Shown here: piece by piece, positions 55,812-63,443 of the stretch
How positions within the stretch are numbered: position 1 is the stretch's first letter
Layout of the letters: each line of letters opens with the position of its first letter
From: Polyangia bacterium
GTDB taxonomy: Bacteria > Myxococcota_A > Polyangia > Nannocystales > Nannocystaceae
Assembly: GCA_030430565.1 (NCBI GenBank)
Contig: JAUIKS010000001.1
Coordinates: 372,001-436,000, forward strand
Direction of reading: 5' to 3'
Length of the DNA stretch: 64,000 nucleotides
Notes under the pieces: generated by a model
Seen by the model: only the letters and a program-made list of their open reading frames with translations
Database searches by the model: none
Told to the model about the DNA's origin: nothing
Program-made: the position numbers and the translations under genes

Positions 55812-56295
55812 CTACTCCTCATCCTCTTCGCCCGCGTCGAGCAGCTCGATCGCCGAGTGCACGGCGCTCGGCGCCAGGTGCATGTACTTATCGGTCGTCG
55901 CTGACTTCGCGTGACCGGCCAGCTCCTGGATGGCCCTCGGGGCAGCTCCTTTTATGGCGAGATGTGAACAGAAAGTGTGCCTCAAGATGTGGGCGCCAGT
56001 CTTCGGTAGGCCGACGATCTTCTGACAGCGGTGCATCGTCACCATGATCACGCCCTCCGTCAGCATTCGCCCGTTCGCCCGGTACAGCACTCGCTCGCCG
56101 CAGCGCTCGAGCGTGGCCAGGCCCTTGCGCAGCCACGGCGTCAACGGCACCTGACGCATGCGGCCGCCCTTCGGCGTGCCCTCGTGCCCGCGGCACACGT
56201 TCCGCGTCACGGTCAGCACCCCGCGAGCGAGATCGACGTCGCACCAGCGCAGCGCGATGATCTCGCCCGTGCGCAGGCCCGCGTCCCCGGCGAGT
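55812..56295 (-). pseudogene. Tyrosine recombinase (integrase) catalytic-domain remnant
   Basis: The C-terminal catalytic domain of a phage-type integrase is intact, but the N-terminal SAM-like and arm-binding domains are missing. Reading in from about 56295: GDAGLRTGEIIALRWCDVDL with the first Arg, KGGRMRQVPL with the beta-hairpin Lys, HILRHTFCSHLA (HxxR), LAGHAKSATTDKYMHL with the second His and nucleophile Tyr, and an acidic C-terminus. Upstream of the GDAGLR segment the frame stays open but is no longer integrase-like, so the gene is 5'-truncated. The first internal ATG (56219) would give 135 residues. Confidence 0.75.
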
Positions 56296-56326
56296 GGGCT
56301 TGCCGTTGTCGTCGAGCTAACGATAG

Positions 56327-56485
56327 CTCTTCCCCGACGGGCCGGCGCTGCTGCTCGTCGCGGCGTCCGATGACAACGAGGTCGAACGCGTCGTGGCGCT
56401 CGCTAGTGCTGAACTCGGCGATCAATTACTCGCCGACTTCTCTGAGTGCGCGCCGCCAAATCGAGCGTATGTAGTGGAAGTGTGA
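56327..56485 (+). pseudogene. Short coding fragment of unknown family
   Basis: A frame of 52 codons closed upstream by TAG (56324-56326) and ending at a TGA (56483-56485) is protein-like (DGPALLLVAASDDNEVERVV, ELGDQLLADFSECAPPNRAY). It has no start codon near its beginning. It may be the 3' end of a gene cut by rearrangement in the decayed element. Confidence 0.3.
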
Positions 56486-56658
56486 AAGTCGCGGCGCTCG
56501 GAGATCCGCTGGATCTCGGGTGTACCCTTGGCTTCGGGCCTCTCGAGATGAGTCGAGACGGCCGGCATCTTTGTCGTCGGCTCCGCTCTCTACGGGTAGC
56601 GACAGGAGAGAGCGGCCTCACGCAGCTTCGCGGTCCGATGCGTCTACGCCGAGAGCCA

Positions 56659-56693
56659 TTAGTTGGGTGAAACAAGCTATTTCACCCAACTAA
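56659..56693. repeat. Perfect 14-bp inverted repeat (hairpin)
   Basis: TTAGTTGGGTGAAA (56659-56672) and TTTCACCCAACTAA (56680-56693) are exact inverted repeats with a 7-nt loop. There is no T-run and no neighbouring gene end, so it is not an ordinary terminator. It could be an attachment site, an element end or a transcription barrier. Confidence 0.7.
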
Positions 56694-57099
56694 GAGAGCG
56701 TTGTTGACCTTCGAAAGTGGAGATTTTTGGTCAAATAGAATGACGAGCACGAACGGCCGGCCGCGTCGGCACCGGCCCGCCGGTCGTGCTCTGGTTGACT
56801 TGGCTCCGGGTGCTCGCCAACAGCCGACCCGTGGTGCGCGTGCACCGCGGATGTGCTCCAGAGTGATACACGCACGGTTTTCCCTAAAACTCGCGCGCAA
56901 CGATCCCGTGGGCGGGCCCAATTCTCTGTGGGGACCAAGGTTCTGGAACGAACCTCGTCGCCCCTTGTCGAAGTTCGTTCCATCGCAGCCCTTTGGGCGG
57001 GCGGTGGCGTACATTGTAAAATTGCGTGTTTTGCGCTTTGGGTGATGGCCGCAGTTCCCGACGTGACGATGTTCGGAAACACGCTAGACTCACGGGGTC

Positions 57100-58260
57100 G
57101 TGAGTGCGCTATCGAGACGAGCGACCCGAGCGTCGATCGGGCTGGTCGCCGCTAGCTTCCTCAGCGTGCAGGGGTGCCAAGATCCCGTAGAGCAGGTACC
57201 GGCGCTGCCGATCCAGTACCAAACCGAGCATCTCGATATTGGGACCGACTTCACGCTGCCGGTGTGCGCAGGTAATCTACGCTTGCTCGACGAGCAAGTT
57301 GAATTTGTCGAGCAATATCTCAACGTTGAGATAGCAGCCCCAATTAGGGTGAGTTGGTACTATTCCAGTATGGACCTCGAAGGATGCGAGAACCCGGTCG
57401 CAGGCTGCTGGAATGGCTACGATGTTCGTTCGAATTGGGAAGCTCTCAACCACGAACTCGTACACGCGGTCGTCGGTAGTTCGTGGAATGTAGCAGCGAG
57501 CCCGATGTTCTCCGAAGGGCTCGCGGTAGCTCTAGAGGGCGAAGACCTCAAATCCTTGAAGAGTAACCTCGAGTTTGCACTTTCCCAAGAAGATCTGTCG
57601 ACCACGAATTATGAGACTTCCGGGCATTTTATGCGTTGGCTTATTGAGGTCTATGGGATCTCGAATTTCGAGAGTGCCTACTCAAAAGCGGATCGTGGAA
57701 CGTCGGTCGAGAAGATACAAGTCCGCGCGCTCGAGTCCACATATGGAATATCGATCGACGAGTTGTTCGCGCAGTACAAAAACGAATCCCCAGAGTACTA
57801 TCGCGGTCTTGGGCCCTTTTCCTGTGGGGCTAATCCTCTCCCATGGGATGGCGCTCGATGGGAGCACAGCTTTGAACTTGACTGTTCCGAAGACCACACG
57901 CTGGGTCGCTACGAAAACCCATCGCCTGGTGAGATCTGGCGGCGCGCGAGTGTAGAGATTCCTAGTGAGGGGTTATACACGATTCGGGTTTTCGGAGGAT
58001 CCGCGACGCTAGTTCATTGCCTCAATGAGGACACAAACACTGTTGTCGACCCAGGAGAGCACGTTAGGAAGAGTTGGGACGACGGGCGCGGCCACGGGCT
58101 GTTTCCCTGGGGGGGATGGGAAGACGCGTTGTACGAGCCCGGGGTCGAGTGGTTTGTCAGCCTCACACCGGGTAATTATGTCGTCTGGGTTGGCACTCAG
58201 GGGTTTGAGCCACGTGAGGTCTCGGTAGCAATTGAAGCTCCAGATCCAACTTCGCCCTAA
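57100..58260 (+). CDS. Putative zinc metallopeptidase lipoprotein
   Basis: 386 residues, GTG start. The signal peptide ends in a lipobox SVQGC (Cys about 26). Residues about 115-145 hold ALNHELVHAVVG followed by MFSEGLAVALEG: an HExxH motif and a downstream Glu in an EG-A context, as in gluzincin peptidases. The rest is mixed alpha/beta with a beta-rich C-terminal part (residues about 270-380). Codon use is less GC-biased than in most of the window, consistent with transfer. No close family is recognised; peptidase activity is inferred from the motif pair alone. Confidence 0.65.
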   Translation: MSALSRRATRASIGLVAASFLSVQGCQDPVEQVPALPIQYQTEHLDIGTDFTLPVCAGNLRLLDEQVEFVEQYLNVEIAAPIRVSWYYSSMDLEGCENPVAGCWNGYDVRSNWEALNHELVHAVVGSSWNVAASPMFSEGLAVALEGEDLKSLKSNLEFALSQEDLSTTNYETSGHFMRWLIEVYGISNFESAYSKADRGTSVEKIQVRALESTYGISIDELFAQYKNESPEYYRGLGPFSCGANPLPWDGARWEHSFELDCSEDHTLGRYENPSPGEIWRRASVEIPSEGLYTIRVFGGSATLVHCLNEDTNTVVDPGEHVRKSWDDGRGHGLFPWGGWEDALYEPGVEWFVSLTPGNYVVWVGTQGFEPREVSVAIEAPDPTSP

Positions 58261-58290
58261 TGCTAATTCTTGAGTTGTACAAGGGAACGA

Positions 58291-58321
58291 AAGTCGCCGT
58301 GGCCAATAACCACGGCGACTT
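58291..58321. terminator. Bidirectional hairpin between convergent lipoprotein genes
   Basis: AAGTCGCCGTGG (58291-58302) and CCACGGCGACTT (58310-58321) are perfect 12-bp inverted repeats with loop CCAATAA. The hairpin lies between the convergent metallopeptidase and Cys-rich lipoprotein genes and can serve both strands, although the T-runs are weak. Confidence 0.65.
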
Positions 58322-58350
58322 GACTCGATACGTTGTCTTGAAACTGCTCG

Positions 58351-59751
58351 TTAGTCGAAGTCCGTTGGGCCGGATTTTAGGGACATTCGAATCTCACCGT
58401 CAGGTAGGTTGAAGCGTCCGTCAATCTCGATCTCATTCCGAGCATTCATTTGGCCCGTAAGTTGAGATGAACGTAGAACTGTTCGCGGAATCGCGCCGAC
58501 CCGGGAGCCCTCGAGAGCGACTGATGCCGCCGATACTTCGATCGTGATCGAGCGGCCAGAGAACTCAAGGTCGCCGTTGGATGAGTCCAGCCTTGCATGT
58601 AGTGGCCGTGCGAGTGTTATCGCAAGGGAGTTGAGGTCGAAAGCAATGGGACTCGATCCTTGCACCGGGTACGAGCCCGAGAACGAGGCGGGATCGAGGA
58701 CCATCCGGCTGATGCCCAGGTCGCAACTCGCGTCACTGCATTCCGCTTGATCGATAACCAGATTGCCAGAAAGATCAATCTCTAACGACTGGTCAACAGC
58801 TTCGGCGGCAACGAACTCGAGGTTCACTTGAAAAGGAACATCCGCGATCGATCCCATCGGTCCGCCACCGTAGCACTCTTGTATCGGGTTAATGGGCTTC
58901 TCCGGGATAAATGATCCAAGACTCGCGCAGGACAAGGAACTCCAGACAAGGTTATTGTTTAGGTCAGCCTGCTTCTGATAGCTCTCGTCCAACGTCCAAC
59001 ACAGTTGCTCACAGGAAGCCGCTGCGTCATCCATGTCTTCGGCGATGACGCATGAAGAAAGCCCAGGCGGAGACATCGAAACAGTCTTCTTGCTCGGCGG
59101 ATCGAACGACCAGTCTGTCATCACTCCCTGAACGTTCCATGACCCTATGCACATCCAGATGCCGGAGTCGAACTCTCCACCGCTGCCGCTTCCACTATCA
59201 CCAGGGATAGCGATGTCGTCTTCGCAGAAATCTTCGACTTTTTTAAATGTGGGAGGGCACCAGTCGAGTTCCCCCCATCCGGATTCTGGCCCGTATTTTT
59301 CGTAGTTGTGGATTTGCATTCTACACAGTCTGCAATTGTTGCACTCAGTGTATGTCGAGAGCCCTTGTGAGGGGGACACATCCGGGGGCATATCTTCTTC
59401 AGCCGCCCAAGCATTGCATTCTGTGTATGTTTCTCCTGGCGAACCATCGGTGTCTCCGTCCGTCGCGATTTCATGGACTATTGAAACGTTGCCCATGTAG
59501 TCGATCGGCGCCCCACCAAAGGAAAGGGCACAGTGGGCACGCCAGACGTAACGGCTGCTGTCGTGGCAGAACTCGTCGGTCGCGGGCATACATAGCATCT
59601 TCGGCTCATCAGACGTTCCGTTTGCGTCGCAATCAAGAATCACCCCGGGCAACACTTGTTCCTCCTCGCCAAATTTGATGTAACCACAACCGACGAGCCC
59701 CGCGCCTAGCGCGAAGATTGATGCGATGAGTGCTGTTTGTTTCGTTGACAT
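58351..59751 (-). CDS. Cys-rich lipoprotein of unknown family
   Basis: 466 residues. The signal peptide ends in the lipobox LVGC (Cys about 22). The first 200 residues are rich in Cys (for example CHDSSRYVWRAHC, ECNNCRLCRM) and probably disulfide-bonded; a Gly/Ser linker near residue 190 separates them from a mainly beta C-terminal half (VNLEFVAAEAVDQSLEIDLS, ITIEVSAASVALEG). No enzyme motif is visible. GC content and codon use are well below the core level. A perfect inverted repeat lies 22 nt upstream of its start. Confidence 0.75.
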   Translation of the reverse strand: MSTKQTALIASIFALGAGLVGCGYIKFGEEEQVLPGVILDCDANGTSDEPKMLCMPATDEFCHDSSRYVWRAHCALSFGGAPIDYMGNVSIVHEIATDGDTDGSPGETYTECNAWAAEEDMPPDVSPSQGLSTYTECNNCRLCRMQIHNYEKYGPESGWGELDWCPPTFKKVEDFCEDDIAIPGDSGSGSGGEFDSGIWMCIGSWNVQGVMTDWSFDPPSKKTVSMSPPGLSSCVIAEDMDDAAASCEQLCWTLDESYQKQADLNNNLVWSSLSCASLGSFIPEKPINPIQECYGGGPMGSIADVPFQVNLEFVAAEAVDQSLEIDLSGNLVIDQAECSDASCDLGISRMVLDPASFSGSYPVQGSSPIAFDLNSLAITLARPLHARLDSSNGDLEFSGRSITIEVSAASVALEGSRVGAIPRTVLRSSQLTGQMNARNEIEIDGRFNLPDGEIRMSLKSGPTDFD

Positions 59752-59772
59752 CTTCGACTCCTACCCGTGTTC

Positions 59773-59803
59773 AGCGCACATTCGATCCGGGTCAATGTGC
59801 GCT
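59773..59803 (-). promoter_or_regulatory. Inverted repeat upstream of Cys-rich lipoprotein gene
   Basis: AGCGCACATT (59773-59782) and AATGTGCGCT (59794-59803) are perfect 10-bp inverted repeats with an 11-nt spacer, 22-52 nt before the start codon. Arm centres are two helical turns apart, fitting a dimeric repressor, or the sequence folds as a leader hairpin. GACCCGGGTC follows at 59814-59823. Confidence 0.5.
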
Positions 59804-59912
59804 ATGAAATTGCGACCCGGGTCACGACCTCTTGGTCGGCCACCCGGTGCTCACGTTGCGAGTCGAGTTGTCGTTTTTTGAGTTTCCTTTGTCCCGATTT
59901 CGGGACGGCCTA

Positions 59913-61052
59913 TCAACGAACCATCATCACGTGACGGCACAACAACGCGCCGAAGACCGACGCGTACTCTCCAACCCCAGGTTGCTCGAAACAGTACAGC
60001 CGGCGCGGCGTGCTGCACGTGTGCGAGCCGAGCGACCAGAGCGCGCCGATCTTGTCGCCTTCGCCCTCTGGGATGTCGGGGCCGTCGTCTCCGGTGGCGC
60101 CGAAGCGGCCCGCGTCGTCGGCGCTCGCCGACTCCCATTCTTCGCAGCTCTGACCTGGTCCGAGGGACTCGCCGTGCGGCGATGTGTTCGTCCAGACCTC
60201 CTCGAAGTTGACCGTAACGTTGTCGCCCTCGCCGTTGTTCACGAGCCACAGCTCGGTCAAGTTGATCCGGCTCTCGATGACCCCGTCCACCAGTTCGGAC
60301 CAATCGGCGGCGATCAGCGTCCCGTCGAGCAACGCGTAGGGGCGGACGGCCGCGCCGTTCTCGGCTGGAACGAACCGGGTTGCAGGTGAATCGTCGCCGT
60401 CGCTGAGCCACGCCATGAACAGCTCGGATTGCGGCAAAAGTGCGTCTGCAGCGAGACCCCGGCAGATCTCGTCAGCGCCGCGCAATCCGCTCTGCTCCTG
60501 CGGGTCCTTGATGACCAGGTTGCCTGGGTACGCTTTGCTGGTGACGAAGACCGCGAGCGCGCGCAGTTTGCAGTCCTCGGTGCAGACTCCATCGTTCGTG
60601 TTCTCGTCGCCGTCGTCACACTCTTCGCGCTCGGTTGGATCCTCCGAGTCCATATAGATGTAGCCGTCACCGCACACGGCGATCGTGCAGTCCGGCGTGC
60701 AGAGCTTGTGCTCGCCGATGTCATCGTCGCACTCCTCGCCATCATCGAGGTGGCCGTCACCGCAGTATGGCTCGACTGCGCCGGTTGTCTGCGCGGAGCT
60801 TCCCGAGGTGCCCGTCGTCATGTCGCTCGTCTGTGGCTCTTCAGCTCCAGACGAGGTGCTTGTCGTGCTTGGGGCACCTGTCGAGCTGCTGCCCATCATC
60901 GCGCCCGTACTCTCGACCAGAGTCGTCCCAAACCCAGTCGTCGGCGGCGATGAGTCCGTCAACTCCCAGGGGTCGAGAGGCTCGAGTTCTTGGAAGCACC
61001 CGAGAACCGCGGTGGATCCGATCGAGAGGGCAATCACGGTCAGTACGCGCAT
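59913..61052 (-). CDS. DUF4215-DUF1554 lipoprotein, type A
   Basis: 379 residues from the ATG at 61052; the frame is open upstream into the next gene. A signal peptide with a lipobox (AVLGC), a Thr/Ser-rich linker and two to three DUF4215 Cys repeats (YCGDGHLDDGEECDDDIG, VCGDGYIYMDSE) lead into a DUF1554 domain: FVTSKAYPGNL, GLRGADEICRGLAADA, AWLSDGDDSPATRF, ADWSELVDGVIES, VWTNTSPHGES and a final RRLYCFEQ. DUF1554 is the endostatin-like fold of Leptospira Len adhesins. It is last in a four-gene minus-strand array and 4 nt from the gene before it. Confidence 0.87.
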   Translation of the reverse strand: MRVLTVIALSIGSTAVLGCFQELEPLDPWELTDSSPPTTGFGTTLVESTGAMMGSSSTGAPSTTSTSSGAEEPQTSDMTTGTSGSSAQTTGAVEPYCGDGHLDDGEECDDDIGEHKLCTPDCTIAVCGDGYIYMDSEDPTEREECDDGDENTNDGVCTEDCKLRALAVFVTSKAYPGNLVIKDPQEQSGLRGADEICRGLAADALLPQSELFMAWLSDGDDSPATRFVPAENGAAVRPYALLDGTLIAADWSELVDGVIESRINLTELWLVNNGEGDNVTVNFEEVWTNTSPHGESLGPGQSCEEWESASADDAGRFGATGDDGPDIPEGEGDKIGALWSLGSHTCSTPRRLYCFEQPGVGEYASVFGALLCRHVMMVR

Positions 61053-61056
61053 GATG

Positions 61057-62289
61057 TCACTCCGCGCTTTGCTCGAAACAATACAGATGGACGTTGTTGG
61101 AGCAGAAGCCGGGATTAAACGTATCCGCGTCGGTCCAATTCGAGTCGGTCGCTGAGAACGAGCCCTGGCGGCCCATGGTATCGACGCCGACCATTGACCA
61201 GCCGACGCAGTCGTCCTCACCGGGGATCTGCGTGCCGTCAATCGCGGTGTTCGACCAGACGCGCGCCTGGTTGATGACATCACCATTCTCGTCGACGTCG
61301 ATCGTGGTCCAGATCTCGCCGTCGGTCAGGTCCTCCCAGCCGTAGGCGACCACTCGCTCGTTCTGCAGAAGGATGTAGCGCCCCTTTGATTGGAAGAACC
61401 GGGTCGCGGGTGAGCCGGTCCTGTCGCTCAGCCACGCGCGAAAGGTCTCGAAGTTGTCGAGGCCCGCCGCCTCCGCGAGGAAGCGGCACTCGGTGTCTGC
61501 GCCGTCGAGACTGCCGAAGTCACCGCCTTGGTAGATCGCGCTCGTGACGAAGACGACTCGATCACGCCCGCAGGAGCTGGTGCAGCCGTCGTCCTCGTTC
61601 TGGTTCCCGTCGTCACACTCTTCTCCGAGTACGGGCTGGATCTTGGCGTCGCCGCAGGTCGCCTTGATGCAGGTCGAGAGGCACTCGTCGGTGTCGTTCT
61701 GGTTGCCGTCGTCGCACTCCTCGTCGCCCTCAACAACGCCGTTGCCGCAGCCCGGATTCTTGCAGCCGTTCGTGCAGTCGTCGTTGTCGACTTGATTGCC
61801 GTCGTCGCACTCCTCAACGCCGATCTGGATTTTGCCGTCGCCGCAGCGCGCGGCCTCGCACGTGTTCAGGCAGTCGTCGTTTTCGTTCGTGTTGCCGTCG
61901 TCGCACTCCTCGTCGCCGATCGCGTCCACGTTGCCGTCGCCGCACTCCGGGAGCACGACGCACGCGGTGGAGCAGCCGCCGCCGTAGTCGTCGGCGACGT
62001 TCGCGTCGCCGAAGTCACACTCTTCGCCTTCATCGAGCAGGCCGTCTCCGCAGCCGACGCGGATGCACTCATTCGAGCACGGCCCGTTGTCGCTGTTGGC
62101 CTCGCCGTCGTCGCACTCTTCCCACTCCTCGATCGTGCCGTTGCCGCATTGCTGCTTCATGAACATCTCGGTGTACGAGGTATCCATGGGGGGCACGTCG
62201 CCGCAGCAGGAGCTGGAGAGGATGCCGACGAGCATAGCCCCACCGCCGTGGACGAGGACGACGGGGGAGAGCGCGATTGGACGGGTCAT
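61057..62289 (-). CDS. DUF4215-DUF1554 lipoprotein, type B
   Basis: 410 residues from the ATG at 62289. The signal peptide is less canonical (ILSSSCCGD, lipobox near SSC). There is almost no Ser/Thr linker; six or seven DUF4215 repeats follow directly (for example CGDGLLDEGEECDFGDANV, RCGDGKIQIGVEECDDGNQV). The C-terminal DUF1554 domain begins GRDRVVFVTSAIYQGGDFGS, then GADTECRFLAEAAG, AWLSDRTGSPATRF, DLTDGEIWTTIDVDENGDVI and ends HLYCFEQ. It resembles the gene at 63444 more than its two nearer neighbours. Confidence 0.87.
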   Translation of the reverse strand: MTRPIALSPVVLVHGGGAMLVGILSSSCCGDVPPMDTSYTEMFMKQQCGNGTIEEWEECDDGEANSDNGPCSNECIRVGCGDGLLDEGEECDFGDANVADDYGGGCSTACVVLPECGDGNVDAIGDEECDDGNTNENDDCLNTCEAARCGDGKIQIGVEECDDGNQVDNDDCTNGCKNPGCGNGVVEGDEECDDGNQNDTDECLSTCIKATCGDAKIQPVLGEECDDGNQNEDDGCTSSCGRDRVVFVTSAIYQGGDFGSLDGADTECRFLAEAAGLDNFETFRAWLSDRTGSPATRFFQSKGRYILLQNERVVAYGWEDLTDGEIWTTIDVDENGDVINQARVWSNTAIDGTQIPGEDDCVGWSMVGVDTMGRQGSFSATDSNWTDADTFNPGFCSNNVHLYCFEQSAE

Positions 62290-62335
62290 GTCGTGTGGGT
62301 CGCCGGAGAGTGATCGGGAGCTGGTCGACGTCGCG

Positions 62336-63430
62336 CTACCCATCATCGACGAGCACTGGTTGTTCGAAGCAGTACAGCCGGCTCTTGAGTCCGCAGTAGT
62401 CGATGTTGTTCTGCGTCCAGGCTGCGTCTGACTTTGACGTTGAGCCGAGGCGCCCAAGCTCCTCATCGCTCGCCGAGGTCCAACCGTCGCAGGATTGGCT
62501 GTCACCGTTGCCGGAGCCGTTCGGTTGCGTGTTGGTCCAGACCAGCTTGTTTGCGAGGACGACGTTGTCCGCCTCGTCGTCGGTGAGTTCCTCGCTCAGG
62601 CTCTTGTAGTAGAGATCCGTGAGGTTGATCGGCTGCACGAGAGAGCCGTCGAGCAAGTCCGTCCAGTCCGCGGCGATCTCGTCGCCGTTCAGCAGCGCGT
62701 AGGCCCTCGGCTCGGTTGGCTGCGTGAATCGAGCTGCCGGGTGGTCGCCATCGTGGCTGATCCACGCGAGGAACATGTTGTGGCGCGGGATCTTGGCGGC
62801 TTCGGCGAGCGCTTGGCAGATATGGTCAGCGCCCGCGACTCCGCTTTGTTTGAGCGGGTCGTGGTCCTTGAGGTCGCCGGTCACGGCGATGCTCGTGACG
62901 AAGACCGCGAGCGCTTGGAGGTGGCACTCGTCGTCACAGGTTGAGTCGGGACCGTTGTCGTCGCCGAGGTCGCACTCTTCGCTGTTCGCGGGGTCCTCGA
63001 TGTCCATGAGGACATGACCGTCACCGCAGAACGCGAGCGTGCAGACCTCGGGGATGCAGGTGCTGTGCTCGTCGTTGTCATCGCCCTCGTCGCACTCTTC
63101 GTCGTCTTCGACGATCCCGTTCCCGCATCCGGTCTCTGGTTCGGTTTGGGTGGTCGCGCTCGAGGTCTCGATCCCGGTTGTCGAGGTTGTTGGGTTCGTG
63201 TTCGTCGTTGTCGTCGCGCTCGTCTCGGAGGACGTCGACGAGGCTGGATCGATCGTCGTAGCCCCTCCAGGGCTGCCGGTAGATGAAGTTCCGGGCTCCT
63301 CGACGCCGGTGGTGAGCGCTTCTGTCGTGGCGATTGGATCGTAGGGCTCTGTCGTGCACGCCGCGATCAGGGCGAGCGCGGTGAACGACGCGACTACACA
63401 GGCGCGTACTGACCATTGCTGGCTTGGCAT
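62336..63430 (-). CDS. DUF4215-DUF1554 lipoprotein, type A
   Basis: 364 residues. A signal peptide ends in LIAAC, followed by a Thr/Ser-rich linker of about 75 residues and two DUF4215-like repeats (GCGNGIVEDDEECDEGDDND, FCGDGHVLMDIEDPANSEEC). The DUF1554 domain reads LQALAVFVTSIAVTGDL, GVAGADHICQALAEAAKI, AWISHDGDHPAARF, ADWTDLLDGSLVQPINLTDL, LVWTNTQPNGS and RLYCFEQ. Linker, repeat number and the LQALAVFVTS junction match the gene at 59913, so the two are closest paralogues in the array. Confidence 0.87.
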   Translation of the reverse strand: MPSQQWSVRACVVASFTALALIAACTTEPYDPIATTEALTTGVEEPGTSSTGSPGGATTIDPASSTSSETSATTTTNTNPTTSTTGIETSSATTQTEPETGCGNGIVEDDEECDEGDDNDEHSTCIPEVCTLAFCGDGHVLMDIEDPANSEECDLGDDNGPDSTCDDECHLQALAVFVTSIAVTGDLKDHDPLKQSGVAGADHICQALAEAAKIPRHNMFLAWISHDGDHPAARFTQPTEPRAYALLNGDEIAADWTDLLDGSLVQPINLTDLYYKSLSEELTDDEADNVVLANKLVWTNTQPNGSGNGDSQSCDGWTSASDEELGRLGSTSKSDAAWTQNNIDYCGLKSRLYCFEQPVLVDDG

Positions 63431-63443
63431 TGTTCACCCCGCG

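Larger units (their letters stand above)
55753..57099. other. Gene-poor, low-GC junction region
   Basis: About 1.35 kb with the integrase remnant, one short coding fragment and a strong hairpin, but no intact gene. GC content falls visibly from about 56450 onward compared with the flanking 70% GC core. Open frames after 56490 on either strand are not convincing. This is probably the decayed left side of an acquired island. Confidence 0.55.

Noticed and set aside
56690..57082. A 130-codon minus-strand gene in the island
   Set aside because: Residue composition and lack of any motif or ribosome site match noise; overlapping frames on the other strand are equally long.
59247..59678. Plus-strand gene opposite the Cys-rich lipoprotein
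   Set aside because: It is antisense to a lipoprotein gene with a signal peptide and ordered Cys pattern.
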